A stretch of DNA of 64,000 bases from Bradyrhizobium quebecense (GCF_013373795.3 NZ_CP088022.1:5084001-5148000); one strand, 5' to 3'; numbered from the stretch's first letter, positions 1-9,785 are shown. Notes: generated by a model not told the origin, from the letters alone. Numbers and translations are program-made.

Positions 1-703
<703 letters not shown>

Positions 704-837
704 GGTCGAGCTGATGCTGCTCCTCCGTCGCCGCGCTCATGCGGGGAGACGGGCTTCCCCGGGAGCACAGAGATGCAGGTGAGACCTGTACCCCTCACCC
801 CGATCGCGGCCGCGCCTGAAGCATTACGTGTGAGTGA

Positions 838-1002
838 CTATCTTTTCAGCCAGGACCAGACCAGGGCCACGGCAATAATGCCGATGATGACCGCGAGCCC
901 GATCGCCCAGCTGCTGACGCGGACGGCGCTCACCGCCTGACGCTCGGCCTCGTTGGCCGCGATCTTGCGGTTGCGCTGCTTGTCCTGCTCGGGAGCACTC
1001 AT
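838..1002 (-). CDS. Small single-pass membrane protein (54 aa), unknown function
   Basis: A 54-residue frame starts with ATG at 1002 and ends in TAG at 838. The first half is polar and charged (MSAPEQDKQRNRK, then an alternating Ala/Glu/Arg stretch). The second half is one clear membrane helix of about 22 residues (WAIGLAVIIGIIAVALVWSW) ending in LKR. Positive charge at the far C-terminus and a long charged N-terminus suggest a cytoplasmic N-terminal helix. I do not recognise a family. The ordered polar-then-hydrophobic composition argues for a real gene. It sits on the minus strand about 100 bp downstream of the heme-protein gene. Confidence 0.6.
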   Translation of the reverse strand: MSAPEQDKQRNRKIAANEAERQAVSAVRVSSWAIGLAVIIGIIAVALVWSWLKR

Positions 1003-1104
1003 CGGGCCGGTCTCCGCTCAAGGGCTGGGCTGTTCGGGTCGTGGTCGCGAAACCGCAAGGTAGCATCAAATAATGACGCGCAGCCGCTTCGGTTCCGGCT
1101 GGAA

Positions 1105-2643
1105 TTATCGCCCCTTCACGAAGCACATGCCCATGCGCGAGGTTTTCCCCGCGACCTGGCAGGCGAGGCCTTCGGCACAGGTCCAGCCGCGAAAGCTGCG
1201 GTCGGTCTCGGCCGGCCTGGCGCCCGGCAGATAGCAATGCGCGCCCCAGCCGTCGCTGTATTCGGTGCCGGCAAGCTCGGCGCTGGCGCGTAGTTGCGGC
1301 CGGTTGGAGAAGCCGCGCGAGAAGTCCGGCGCCTTGCCGTCGCGGAAGCTTGCGAGAATATCGCGGCGCCGAGGTTGGTCGCCGAAGAAATGCGGCGAGG
1401 CCGGCACCACGGTGGAGTTCGACGGTTTTGCCGCCATCCAGTCGACGCCGGGGAAATGGAAGCCGCCAATGCCGCGGGTCTGGTGGCAGCCGGCGCAGGT
1501 GACGTCGTTGAGGCGCCGCTCGAAGCCGGCCAGCGACTGGATGTTTTGCAGCTTCGTTCCGTCCGCCGCGGCCTTCTGCAACGCGCCGACCACGTCACCT
1601 TCCGAGAACACCGCCGTCCCCTCACCCTGCACCATCCCGAACTCCGGCTCCAGGTCGCTGACGTCGAAACCGGTCGGGGTCGGCGCAACCGCGCCGCGCG
1701 CGAGGAATTTGTCGGGGATCAGCAAGGTGCCGCGATCGAGCTCGGCAAAATGCTTGGGATCGAGCAGCCACGCCTTGAAGTCGCGCTTCAGCGCCTCGTC
1801 GGCCAGAATGCGATCGCGGTCGATCTGGTTCTCCAGCGGCGCCTCGACAAGGCGTTTCGCCGCGCCGTCATAGTCGAACACTTTCAGGAGATAGTCGGTG
1901 CGGAAGTCGCGCACCGCCGATTTCGGCGCGTGCGCGATCTGCAGATTGGTCTCGATCCGATCGATATTCCGTGCATCGATCAGGTCGAGCGGACCGTCCT
2001 TGCCGAACAGTTTGTCTATCGCCGGCGGTGCGCTGCCGGTCGCGAGCCAGCGCCGCGCGATCTCGCGGCAGGTCAGCAACGCATCGTTGCCGTTGCCCTT
2101 TGCCTTCAGTACCAGGTTCAGCGTCATCGGCAGCCGCTGCGACACCGCGTTCTCGCCGATCAGCGGCACGTCGGTGCGGGTCAGCCGATAGATCAGCCGG
2201 ATCTCGCCGCAATCTTTCGGCGCCACATAGGCGCGGTCCATGCGATTGACGATACCTGCGAGCACGAAGCGAGCGTCTGGGGATTCAAACAGCGCGCGAT
2301 CGAACAGCTGGAATGCGAAGCCGTCGCCGACGCCGATGCTCTCGTTCGGCAGGTTTTCCTTGTGCTTTCCGACATAACGATCGAATTCGCGATCAAGCGC
2401 CTCGCGCACCGGCACCATCGCAGGCAATCCGAACAGATCGCGGTTCGACAGCGGCGTGTCGGCGGAACGCTCCGGCGCGAGCATCCGGCCGAGACTGAGG
2501 CGGCCATGATCGAGTTCGCGCAGAATCGCGGGATCGATCACCGCCGCGCCGCGCTCGAGCGCGCGATCCTCCGCGGCGCGTGCCGGCACGGCGCCAACGA
2601 GCAGAACGGACATCACCAGGAGGCATTTCAGCGCGCGGCTCAT
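1105..2643 (-). CDS. Exported heme c-binding protein, function unknown
   Basis: A 512-residue protein with a Sec signal peptide (MSRALKCLLVMSVLLVGAVPARA, predicted cleavage near residue 23). It carries a single c-type heme motif, CAGCH, at residues 383-387 (VTCAGCHQTRGIGG), so it should be a periplasmic protein with covalently bound heme. The roughly 350 residues ahead of the motif do not match a cytochrome domain I can name. They contain conserved-looking stretches such as GIVNRMDRAYV and CGEIRLIYRL, resembling large hypothetical proteins with a late CxxCH motif found in many proteobacteria. The C-terminus is Cys-rich (CYLPGA, WTCAEGLACQV, MGMCFVKG), which suggests disulfides. Role unknown. 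Confidence 0.75.
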   Translation of the reverse strand: MSRALKCLLVMSVLLVGAVPARAAEDRALERGAAVIDPAILRELDHGRLSLGRMLAPERSADTPLSNRDLFGLPAMVPVREALDREFDRYVGKHKENLPNESIGVGDGFAFQLFDRALFESPDARFVLAGIVNRMDRAYVAPKDCGEIRLIYRLTRTDVPLIGENAVSQRLPMTLNLVLKAKGNGNDALLTCREIARRWLATGSAPPAIDKLFGKDGPLDLIDARNIDRIETNLQIAHAPKSAVRDFRTDYLLKVFDYDGAAKRLVEAPLENQIDRDRILADEALKRDFKAWLLDPKHFAELDRGTLLIPDKFLARGAVAPTPTGFDVSDLEPEFGMVQGEGTAVFSEGDVVGALQKAAADGTKLQNIQSLAGFERRLNDVTCAGCHQTRGIGGFHFPGVDWMAAKPSNSTVVPASPHFFGDQPRRRDILASFRDGKAPDFSRGFSNRPQLRASAELAGTEYSDGWGAHCYLPGARPAETDRSFRGWTCAEGLACQVAGKTSRMGMCFVKGR

Positions 2644-2733
2644 GCCCCACTAACACCGTACGGCAAACCCTATTCAAGAAAAAAGGCGCTTCACATCGCG
2701 GTGAAGCGCCTTGGTATCGTCGTGTTTGGCCGA

Positions 2734-3795
2734 TCAGCGCGAAACGATCAGGCCCTTGCTGGTGACGACCACCCAACGGCCATCCTGCTTGCGGATGGCG
2801 TCGACGCGGCCGAGGCCGGGGACGGGATCGCCGGCATAAACCTCGTAGATGCCGCCGCGGCCCTCGATCAATGCGCCGCCATTGCCGACGTCGCGCAGCG
2901 CCCAGCCATCGACCACCGGAAGGCGGCCGACCTCGGGCCTTGCGGCCGCAGGTGCTGCGGCGGCAGCCGCCGGGGTGACCGAGCCCGTGACCTCGCGGGC
3001 CGGCGTTGCCGCAGCGACGGTCGTCTGCGGGGCGCGGAGCTTGTCGACGGTCTCGCTGAGCTTGTTGAGCTTGGCCAGCGGCTCGGCCTGGGCCTTCTCG
3101 ACCTTCTCGATCCGGTCGCTGGCCTTGCTGAACTGGGCCTGGCCGGCCTTGGCGGTCTGCTCCACGCTGGCCTTCAGCGCGGCGATTTCGGATTCGATCC
3201 GGGCGAAGGAGGCATCGGCCGCTTCCTTGGCAGCGGCATCCTTTGCAGCGTCCTTGGCAGCCACATCCCTGACGGAGGCAGCGGCGGGGGCGGCGAGATG
3301 GCCAAGCCCGGCGGTCGCGAGCGCGCCACCGATGGCTCCTGCCACGGTCGCCAGCGCTACCACAGCGGCCATCGCCCCGAACCGGCGCGTGCCGGCCGGC
3401 TTGCCTGCTGCCTTGGCCGCCTGCTCGGCGCCCGGCTTGGAGGCGGTCGCTTCGTGGTCCCAGGTCCGGTCACCGGGCGCCATGATCATCAGCTTGCCCG
3501 GGAAACGCGGCTCTTCACGCTCGCCGGTCTCGACCTTGGGCACGTCCATGTTGATCGGCTCGATCTTCGCGTCGATCTTGGCCTCGATGATGGGATCGAG
3601 CCGGGACGGCTCGACCTTGGGGGATTCAACCTTCGGCGCGTCCATCCTGGGCGCGTCGGCCTTTGGCGACGTCTCTTCCTGCTCGGGCGCAAGCCTGACA
3701 GCCTCGACACCGGCCGCGGCCATCACGGGCTCGCTCTTCGCCGCCGTCTCGGCGCCGGCTTGACCGCTGACCGGCTCGCTCTGCTGCTCACTCAC
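2734..3795 (-). CDS. Membrane-anchored coiled-coil protein with Pro/Lys/Glu-rich cytoplasmic tail
   Basis: I do not recognise a named family. The first ~140 residues are low-complexity and repetitive, with several PKVE/PKVEP/APRM units. One membrane helix lies at about 142-166 (MAAVVALATVAGAIGGALATAGLG). A coiled coil of Ala/Lys/Glu heptads spans about 195-255. An Ala/Pro linker then leads to a compact C-terminal domain of ~60 residues containing VDGWALRDV, GDPVPGLGRVDAI and GRWVVVTSKGLIV. Similar proteins are common hypotheticals in Bradyrhizobium-type genomes. A TTG at 3801 is possible, but GTG at 3795 has a better-placed GGAG, so I use it (353 aa). The gene is followed after 90 bp by the heme protein. 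Confidence 0.7.
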   Translation of the reverse strand: MSEQQSEPVSGQAGAETAAKSEPVMAAAGVEAVRLAPEQEETSPKADAPRMDAPKVESPKVEPSRLDPIIEAKIDAKIEPINMDVPKVETGEREEPRFPGKLMIMAPGDRTWDHEATASKPGAEQAAKAAGKPAGTRRFGAMAAVVALATVAGAIGGALATAGLGHLAAPAAASVRDVAAKDAAKDAAAKEAADASFARIESEIAALKASVEQTAKAGQAQFSKASDRIEKVEKAQAEPLAKLNKLSETVDKLRAPQTTVAAATPAREVTGSVTPAAAAAAPAAARPEVGRLPVVDGWALRDVGNGGALIEGRGGIYEVYAGDPVPGLGRVDAIRKQDGRWVVVTSKGLIVSR

Positions 3796-4005
3796 GTTCA
3801 AAGTCTCCAGACTAGGTTGACAATTCGGTAACTTTTATTGCTTGCGAAATGGTTACCCCGCTCCGCCATTACCGAAATTTTAGGGAGTTTTCCGGGCCGG
3901 ATTTGGGCGATGTTGCCATGCGGCAATCTGCGTCAGCTCCGTTTGCGCGCGGCGTTTTCCCGATTAACATACCTCCGTCTTCCAGCCAGAAGGCAGGAGA
4001 GCACC

Positions 4006-4380
4006 ATGACGATCGAGAAGTGCATCAATGAATTTGATGTTGATGACGTCATTTTTGAGGAAGGCTCGACCGGCCGCGAGCTGTTTGTCGTGCTCGACGG
4101 CACCGTCGACATCGCCAAGATCGATGGCGGACACAAGACGGTCATCGTCAGCCTCGGCAAGGGCGAGTTCTTCGGCGAGATGGCCGTGATCGACGGCTCG
4201 GCGCGCTCCGCAACCGCGATCGCCTCTGCGCCCGCGACGCGGGTGATGCGGATCAACCACGCCCGGTTCGTCTATCTGGTCAGCCAGCAGCCGGCGTTCG
4301 CGCTGATGGTGATGGATGCGCTCTCGAAACGCCTGCGCGCGTCCAACGCCGTCACTTACCGAGCGGCGGCCACCCCATGA
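4006..4380 (+). CDS. Cyclic nucleotide-binding domain protein (Crp-like, no DNA-binding domain)
   Basis: A 124-residue protein made of one cNMP-binding beta-barrel: EGSTGRELFVVLDGTVDI, then GKGEFFGEMAVIDGSARSATAIA, the phosphate-binding cassette shape of Crp/PKA-R proteins. In that cassette the usual Arg-Thr/Ser pair reads ARSAT. There is no C-terminal helix-turn-helix, so it is a stand-alone sensor or binding module rather than a transcription factor. I chose ATG at 4006 because it follows a GGAGAG ribosome site; an upstream in-frame ATG at 3838 lacks family similarity. Its stop overlaps the start of the downstream hydrolase (ATGA at 4377-4380), indicating translational coupling and a shared pathway. 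Confidence 0.85.
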   Translation: MTIEKCINEFDVDDVIFEEGSTGRELFVVLDGTVDIAKIDGGHKTVIVSLGKGEFFGEMAVIDGSARSATAIASAPATRVMRINHARFVYLVSQQPAFALMVMDALSKRLRASNAVTYRAAATP

Positions 4381-5186
4381 GCGAGCGCAAGCCAAGCCCA
4401 TTCAAGACGCTGTTCGAGGCCGACGTTGCCACGCTCATTCAAGCCGCCGACGACGTCTACCAGATCCGCTTCAAGAACCGCGCGGCGAACGCCTATCTCG
4501 TGCGCGGCAGCAAGCGGACCATCATGATCGACGTCGGACTGTCGACCAACTATCCGTCGCTGGTCGCCTGCCTGAACCATCTCGGCATCACGCCCGAGAT
4601 GATCGACATGGTGGTGCTGAGCCACGAGCATCTCGATCATATCGGCGCGGCCTATCATTTCCACGGCAGCGCCTACATCGCCGCGCACCGGCTCGCCGCC
4701 AACAAGATCATGCTGCGCGACGACTTCTCGATGCTGCGCAAGATGTTCAACGAACCGAACGTGCCGATCGACATCGACATCTGGCTCGAGGAAGGCAATT
4801 TGATCGACCTCGGCAATTTCCGCCTTAGCGTGATGTACACGCCGGGCCATACCTCGGCCTGCATCTCGGTGTTCGATCAGGACAAGGGGTTGTTGTTCGC
4901 CGCCGACACGCTGATGCCCGGCGGCGTGATGGGCGGCGTGTTCGGCTCCGGCTCGATCGCCGATTACATCCAGTCGCTGGAGCGGCTGAAGGGCCTCAAT
5001 TCGAAGATCCTGCTGTCGGGTCATGGCCGGCTGTCCGACACGCCGCAGGACGACGTGCGGATCGCGCTGCAACGCTCGCATGCCCTGCTCGAGGACACCG
5101 CGCAATTGTTCGACGCGCTCGATGCACGCTCGAATTTCGAGCCGATCATGCAGTCGGTGCGCGACCTCAACAAGCTCGACGATTGA
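4377..5186 (+). CDS. Metallo-beta-lactamase-fold hydrolase
   Basis: A 269-residue MBL-superfamily protein with the zinc-binding HxHxDH motif at residues 83-88 (SHEHLDHIG), the second His in YTPGHTSA, the bridging Asp in LFAADTLMPG, and a final His in LLSGHGRL. No signal peptide, so cytoplasmic. Family members include glyoxalase II, lactonases and oxygen-reduction enzymes; substrate unknown. It is co-translated with the cyclic-nucleotide-binding protein just upstream (4-bp overlap), so its activity may be linked to a nucleotide signal. That link is inferred from gene order only. Confidence 0.88.
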   Translation: MSERKPSPFKTLFEADVATLIQAADDVYQIRFKNRAANAYLVRGSKRTIMIDVGLSTNYPSLVACLNHLGITPEMIDMVVLSHEHLDHIGAAYHFHGSAYIAAHRLAANKIMLRDDFSMLRKMFNEPNVPIDIDIWLEEGNLIDLGNFRLSVMYTPGHTSACISVFDQDKGLLFAADTLMPGGVMGGVFGSGSIADYIQSLERLKGLNSKILLSGHGRLSDTPQDDVRIALQRSHALLEDTAQLFDALDARSNFEPIMQSVRDLNKLDD

Positions 5187-5310
5187 CGCCCGGACCCAGC
5201 CAAGGGGCTCGTTGTGGCCTGCCATGACTTTGCATTAGGATCGGCCCGCAACGATAAAAATCATGGGCTCGGCGATGCAAGCCGTTGCCGACAGCGGGGA
5301 GACGAAACGA

Positions 5311-6624
5311 ATGCAGGCTGACACGATGGCGCAGATGCGCCGCCGGGTGGTGATCTCCTCCACGATCGGCAATGCGCTGGAATGGTTCGACTTCACCGTT
5401 TTTGGCCTGTTTGCCGGCATCCTGAGCAAACTGTTCTTTCCGGCGGACAATCCGCATTCCTCGCTGCTGCTGACCTTCGCGACATTCGGGATCGCCTTTG
5501 CAGCCCGGCCGTTGGGTGGCCTGGTGTTCGGGCTTTATTCCGACAAGCACGGCCGCAAGAAGGCGCTGGTCGTGATGATATCGCTGATGGCTGTCGGCAC
5601 CGGCCTGCTCGGCCTGCTGCCGACCTACGGCGCGATCGGAATCGCGGCACCGCTGTTGCTGCTGCTGGCGCGGCTGATCCAGGGCTTTTCCGCCGGCGGC
5701 GAGTTCGGCAGCGCCAGCGCGATGCTGATCGAATTCGCGCCGCCCGGCCGGCGCGGCTTCTACGGCTCGTTCCAGATGGTGTCGCAATCGCTGGCGTTCG
5801 GCCTCGGTGCCGCGATGGCGATCGGTCTCAATCTCGGCCTGTCGCCCGACGCCTTCGCGAGCTGGGGTTGGCGCGTGCCGTTCATCCTCGGCATTCTGAT
5901 CGGGCCGACCGGATGGTATCTGCGCCGCAGGTGCGACGAGTCGCCCGAATTCCAGGCGTATCTCGCCGAGAAGGCCGCGACGGCGCGGCCGAGCAGGCAG
6001 ACCACGCTCGGCCAGTTGTTCTCCGAATATCCACGCGAATTGATTGCCTCGTTTTGCCTGATCGCGGCCGGTACGGCGATCAACTATGTCAATGCGATCT
6101 TTCTGCCGACCTACGCGGTCGCCGAGCTGAAGCTGCCGATCCTGAATGCACAGCTCGGCCTGCTCGTCGTCAGCGTCATCAACGCGGCGGTGGCGGTGGC
6201 CTGCGGCGCCCTCTCCGACCGGATCGGTCGTCGCGCGGTGCTCGCTCCGGCGCTGATCGTCTACAGCCTGCTGTTCTATGTGATCTTGCAGCGGCTCGTC
6301 GCCGCCCCGACCACCGCGAACCTCTGGCAGTTGCAGATCGTCGCGGTCCTGCTCGGAGCCTTGGCCGGGCCGATGCCGGCCTTCATGACCGAGATATTTC
6401 CGGTCGGCGTGCGCTCGACCGGAGCATCGCTGATGTACAATCTCGCCGTGATGCTGTTCGGCGGGCTGGCGCCGTTCATCAACACCTGGCTGGTCCAGGT
6501 GACGGGCGACAAGGCGGCTCCCGTCTACTACATCCTGTTCGCCGCGGCAGTAGGTCTCGTGGGTCTGGCGGTCTATCGCGGGCGGCCGTCCGTGCCGGAA
6601 ATCGCGCCTCAACCGGCGCAATGA
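5311..6624 (+). CDS. MFS transporter, metabolite:H+ symporter type
   Basis: A 437-residue inner-membrane carrier with about 12 hydrophobic segments. The N-terminus (SSTIGNALEWFDFTVFG) is the signature of the metabolite:proton symporter group (ShiA, ProP, KgtP, citrate and alpha-ketoglutarate carriers). The loop 2-3 motif GLVFGLYSDKHGRKKAL is present and echoed in the second half by ACGALSDRIGRRAVL. ATG at 5311 follows GGGGAG with 8-nt spacing; the earlier in-frame ATG at 5263 has no ribosome site. The substrate is probably a small organic acid or betaine. The flanking genes do not tell which. Confidence 0.88.
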   Translation: MQADTMAQMRRRVVISSTIGNALEWFDFTVFGLFAGILSKLFFPADNPHSSLLLTFATFGIAFAARPLGGLVFGLYSDKHGRKKALVVMISLMAVGTGLLGLLPTYGAIGIAAPLLLLLARLIQGFSAGGEFGSASAMLIEFAPPGRRGFYGSFQMVSQSLAFGLGAAMAIGLNLGLSPDAFASWGWRVPFILGILIGPTGWYLRRRCDESPEFQAYLAEKAATARPSRQTTLGQLFSEYPRELIASFCLIAAGTAINYVNAIFLPTYAVAELKLPILNAQLGLLVVSVINAAVAVACGALSDRIGRRAVLAPALIVYSLLFYVILQRLVAAPTTANLWQLQIVAVLLGALAGPMPAFMTEIFPVGVRSTGASLMYNLAVMLFGGLAPFINTWLVQVTGDKAAPVYYILFAAAVGLVGLAVYRGRPSVPEIAPQPAQ

Positions 6625-6783
6625 CGTCCGTCGGCAGACGACAAGCAGACCATGCGGTCGGTACGCGACCGGTACGACGACTGACGCGTGCGCGACCGCA
6701 CATGTGACGCTTCATTTGACAAATCCGCGCATGGCCTGTTCAACAACGGCAACAACAACGCTGAAGAACAGGGAGCGAGGACC

Positions 6784-7398
6784 ATGAAGCTTTACGACTC
6801 GATCGGACCCAATCCGCGCATCGTGCGCATGTTCATGGCGGAGAAGGGCATCGAGATCCCCAAGGAGACCGTCGACCTGCGCAAGGGCGAGAACCGCGAG
6901 GAAGCGCATCTGAAGCGCAATCCGCACGGCCAGATGCCGGCGCTCGAGCTCGACTGCGGCAACCACCTCTCGGAGATCACGGCGATCTGCGAGTATCTCG
7001 AGGAGAAGCACCCCTCGCCCGCCATGATCGGCACGACGCCGGAAGAGCGCGCGGAGTGCCGGATGTGGACGCGCCGCGTCGATCTCAACATCGCCGAGCC
7101 GCTCGCCAATGGCTACCGCTTCGGCGAGGCGCTGAAGTTCTTCGAGAAGCGCATTCCGGTCGCGCCCGAGGCCTCGCCCGGGCTGAAGATGATCGCCGCC
7201 AACCGCATCAAATGGCTTGATAACCAGATGGCCGACGGCCGCGAGTACATCTGCGGCAAGCGCTTCACGCTCGCCGACATGCTGCTCTACTGCTGGCTCG
7301 ATTTCGGCAACCAGGTCGGCCAGCCGCTGGACCCGTCGAACGGCAACATCGTGGCCTGGTTCAATCGCGTCGGCGCGCGGCCTTCGGTGAAGGCGTAG
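6784..7398 (+). CDS. Glutathione S-transferase family protein
   Basis: A 204-residue cytoplasmic protein with a thioredoxin-like N-terminal domain (MKLYDSIGPNPRIVRMFMAEKG, cis-Pro region GQMPALEL, glutathione gamma-Glu contact in SEITAICEYLEE) and an all-helical C-terminal domain (FTLADMLLYCWLDF). The usual N-terminal catalytic Ser/Cys position reads S-I-G-P-N-P, leaving Ser6 as a possible catalytic residue. The start at 6784 follows GGGAGCGAGG. Likely roles are detoxification or isomerisation of electrophiles. It is a single gene with no obvious partner and ends at a palindromic repeat shared with the convergent TPM cluster. Confidence 0.88.
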   Translation: MKLYDSIGPNPRIVRMFMAEKGIEIPKETVDLRKGENREEAHLKRNPHGQMPALELDCGNHLSEITAICEYLEEKHPSPAMIGTTPEERAECRMWTRRVDLNIAEPLANGYRFGEALKFFEKRIPVAPEASPGLKMIAANRIKWLDNQMADGREYICGKRFTLADMLLYCWLDFGNQVGQPLDPSNGNIVAWFNRVGARPSVKA

Positions 7399-7414
7399 GG
7401 GTTTTCTTATTCTT

Positions 7415-7574
7415 ATCCTCCCCTGGAGGGGGAGGATCGGTTTGCATGAAGCGCAGCGCAATGCGAACCGAGGTGGGGTGATCTCTCCACTCGGGCAGCG
7501 TTCACGCGGAGAGACCTTCACCCCACCTCCCCGCTCATTGCATTCGCGTCGATCCTCCCCCTCCAGGGGAGGAT
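7415..7574. repeat. Long palindromic intergenic repeat between convergent genes
   Basis: A 23-bp arm at 7415-7437 (ATCCTCCCCTGGAGG...) is matched perfectly in reverse complement at 7552-7574. Inside lie further imperfectly paired segments (GTTTGCATGAAGCGCA... against ...TGCATTCGCGTCG; GAGGTGGGGTG against CACCCCACCTCC). The element fills the gap between the convergent GST and TPM genes and could act as a bidirectional terminator. It resembles the elements at 28390, 46851 and 53047 in overall architecture. Confidence 0.75.
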
Positions 7575-7603
7575 GAAGAGCGCTGGACCAAATCGTTGGT
7601 CGC

Positions 7604-8101
7604 TCAAATCACCTCCGGCTTGTCCGGCAGCTCGTTCGGGCCGCCCTCGGCGTGCGGAAAAAACTTCGCCAGCTCCCGCGACACCGCCTCGATCCCCTTG
7701 ATCACGCCCTGCTCGAACCGGCCGGCCCGAAAGTCGGTTTCCATCGCGCGGCAAATCGCTTCCCAGCCGGCGTGGCCGACCTTCGCATCGATGCCGCGAT
7801 CTGCGACGATCTCGACGTCGCGGTCGGCGAGCAAAAGATAAATCAGGACACCGTTGTTGTGATGAGTGTCCCAGATCCGCAAGTGCGCGAACACGTCGAG
7901 CGCCCGCTCCCGCGCCGGCTGGTCGCGGAACAGTGGCACGCCGTCGAGCGCGCCCTCGACGACGAAGCGGATCTGGCCGGAATGGGTGGCCTCGCCGGCC
8001 TTGATCGCCTTCTCGATCGCGTCGAGCACGCGCGGCGGAAACTCCCGCCGCACACGCCAGCGATGCTCGAGCAGATGCTTGCCGATGCGCTTGATGCCCA
8101 T
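7604..8101 (-). CDS. TPM domain-containing protein (short, no signal peptide)
   Basis: A 165-residue TPM-domain (YgcG/Psb32-type) protein. Recognisable segments are SGQIRFVVEGALD, ERALDVFAHLRIWDTHHNNGVLIYLLLADRDVEIVADRGID and GVIKGIEAVSRELAKFFP. ATG at 8101 was chosen because the open frame upstream is only the shadow of the neighbouring Gly-rich tail. It lies 4 bp after the stop of the larger TPM protein and forms an operon LemA - TPM - TPM. No signal peptide or membrane helix is visible, so this copy is likely cytosolic or peripheral. Confidence 0.85.
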   Translation of the reverse strand: MGIKRIGKHLLEHRWRVRREFPPRVLDAIEKAIKAGEATHSGQIRFVVEGALDGVPLFRDQPARERALDVFAHLRIWDTHHNNGVLIYLLLADRDVEIVADRGIDAKVGHAGWEAICRAMETDFRAGRFEQGVIKGIEAVSRELAKFFPHAEGGPNELPDKPEVI

Positions 8102-8105
8102 ATGC

Positions 8106-9005
8106 CTACCAGCTCCCCGAGGCGCCGCCGCCGCCAAAGCTGCCGCCTCCGCCGCTGAAGCCGCCGCTGCTGCCCGAACTCGAGCCGCTGCTCCAGCCGC
8201 CGCCACCGGACCAGCCCCCGCCGCGCCGGTATGGTCCCGAGCCGGCCGCCGGACCGCCAAAATTCAATCCGCCGAAGATCAGCGCCGCAACGGCAGCGAA
8301 CAGCCCGACCACCAGGGCGGTGGCGAGCGAGCCGGCCACCATCCAGGTGAAGACGCCGACGATGCCGCCGGTCGCCGCCGAGCCCAAGAGCCGCCCCAGC
8401 ATCGCACGCAACACGCTCGCCGCGATGATGACGACAAAGATCGTCACCGGGTTGGCGAGATCGACGAGGTTGGGACCCTGCCAATGCTCGGGCTCCGGCG
8501 CCGGCAGCTGCTCGCCATTGATCAGGCGGATCATGCGGTCGACGCCGGCCGAGATGCCGCCGGCGAAATCGCCGGCCTTGAATTTCGGCGTGATGTCCTC
8601 GTCGATGATGCGGTGGGTGACGACGTCGCTCAGCACGCCTTCGAGGCCGTAGCCGACCTCGATGCGCAAATGCCGGTCGTTCTTGGCGACCACCAGCAGC
8701 GCGCCGTCATCGACCTTCTTGCGCCCGATCTTCCAGGCCTCGGCAACGCGAATCGAGAACTGCTCGATCGTTTCCTCAGCCGTAGTCGGCACGATCAGGA
8801 CCGCGATCTGGCTGCCCTTGCGGGTCTCCAGATCCTTCAGCCTGTCGTTCAGCGACGCAACGTCACTCGCCGACAGCGTCCCGGTCTGGTCGACGACGCG
8901 GCCGGTGAGCTGAGGCACCGCGACCTCGGCCCACGCCGGGCACACGAAGCCCAGCAGGAAGGCCAGCAGGAAGACGCGTGCGGCTGTCATCGCGTTGCTG
9001 GGCAC
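8106..9005 (-). CDS. YgcG-type TPM domain membrane protein with Gly/Ser-rich tail
   Basis: A 299-residue exported protein. The signal peptide (VFLLAFLLGFVCPAWA) is followed by a TPM domain (LTGRVVDQTGTLSASDVASL, GSQIAVLIVPTTAEETIEQF, LLVVAKNDRHLRIEVGYGLEG). Two to three membrane helices lie at about 185-245, and the tail is almost pure Gly/Ser/Phe/Trp. This is the standard architecture of the LemA-linked YgcG family, whose biochemical role is unsettled (TPM domains have been linked to phosphatase-like or photosystem-repair activity). Starts at GTG 9005 or ATG 8990 are both possible. It follows lemA by 7 bp. Confidence 0.88.
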   Translation of the reverse strand: MPSNAMTAARVFLLAFLLGFVCPAWAEVAVPQLTGRVVDQTGTLSASDVASLNDRLKDLETRKGSQIAVLIVPTTAEETIEQFSIRVAEAWKIGRKKVDDGALLVVAKNDRHLRIEVGYGLEGVLSDVVTHRIIDEDITPKFKAGDFAGGISAGVDRMIRLINGEQLPAPEPEHWQGPNLVDLANPVTIFVVIIAASVLRAMLGRLLGSAATGGIVGVFTWMVAGSLATALVVGLFAAVAALIFGGLNFGGPAAGSGPYRRGGGWSGGGGWSSGSSSGSSGGFSGGGGSFGGGGASGSW

Positions 9006-9012
9006 GCCGGCG

Positions 9013-9627
9013 CTATTTCGACGGCGCGGGCGACGGCGCCGGATTGAAATCGACCTTCGGCGCGGTCGAAATCTCCTTCTCGTTGTCGACCGTGAAGTTG
9101 GGCTTCTCCTTGTAGCCGAACGCCATCGCAGTCAGATTGTTCGGGAAGGTCCGGATGCCGACGTTATAGTCCTGCACCGCCTTGATGTAGCGGTTGCGTG
9201 CCACGGTGATGCGGTTCTCGGTGCCCTCGAGCTGCGCCATCAGGTCGCGGAACAGTGCATCCGATTTCAGCTGCGGGTAGTTCTCCGTCACGACCAGGAG
9301 CCGCGACAGCGCGCTGGTGAGTTCACCCTGCGCCTGCGTGAACTTCTGGAACGCGGCCGGATCGTTGAGCACTTCGGGCGTCGCCTGGATGCTGCCGACC
9401 TTGGCGCGCGCGTTGGTGACACCGAGCAGCACGTCCTTCTCCTGCTGCGCAAAGCCCTTCACCGAATTGACGAGGTTCGGCACCAGATCGGCGCGCCGCT
9501 GGTACTGGTTCACCACCTCCGACCAGCTCGACTTGACCGTCTCGTCATTGGTCTGGATCGCGTTGTAGCCGCAGTTGGTCAGGCTCAATGTCGCCAGCGC
9601 TGCCAGCACGGTCCAAAGCTTGCGCAT
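9013..9627 (-). CDS. LemA family protein
   Basis: A 204-residue LemA protein. The N-terminus MRKLWTVLAALATLSLTNCGYN contains a lipobox-like SLTNC, so it may be lipid-anchored. The family core is plain: YNAIQTNDETVKSSWSEVVNQYQRRADLVPNLV, ...NPAAFQKFTQAQGEL, YIKAVQDYNVGIRTFPNN. LemA proteins are long helical-bundle envelope proteins that nearly always sit next to TPM/YgcG genes, as here. Function remains unclear. It is the first gene of the three-gene operon reading leftwards. Confidence 0.92.
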   Translation of the reverse strand: MRKLWTVLAALATLSLTNCGYNAIQTNDETVKSSWSEVVNQYQRRADLVPNLVNSVKGFAQQEKDVLLGVTNARAKVGSIQATPEVLNDPAAFQKFTQAQGELTSALSRLLVVTENYPQLKSDALFRDLMAQLEGTENRITVARNRYIKAVQDYNVGIRTFPNNLTAMAFGYKEKPNFTVDNEKEISTAPKVDFNPAPSPAPSK

Positions 9628-9785
9628 GAAGTTGTTCCTCCCGGTGGATTCTCAATCAGAGTAACAGATTTTCGCCCGACAATCCCGCGTGGCGGGATTC
9701 GCGGCGGGTTTTGCCGATGATGCCCCTTGCCTATCCCTCCCTGCGCCGTTCATCATGCCGAGAAAATCGATCCTGGGAGGATCCA

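Noticed and set aside
1294..3831. 845-residue plus-strand frame
   Set aside because: It lies antisense to two genes with signal peptide, heme motif and membrane helix, and it has the Arg/His/Asp-rich composition of GC-driven shadows.
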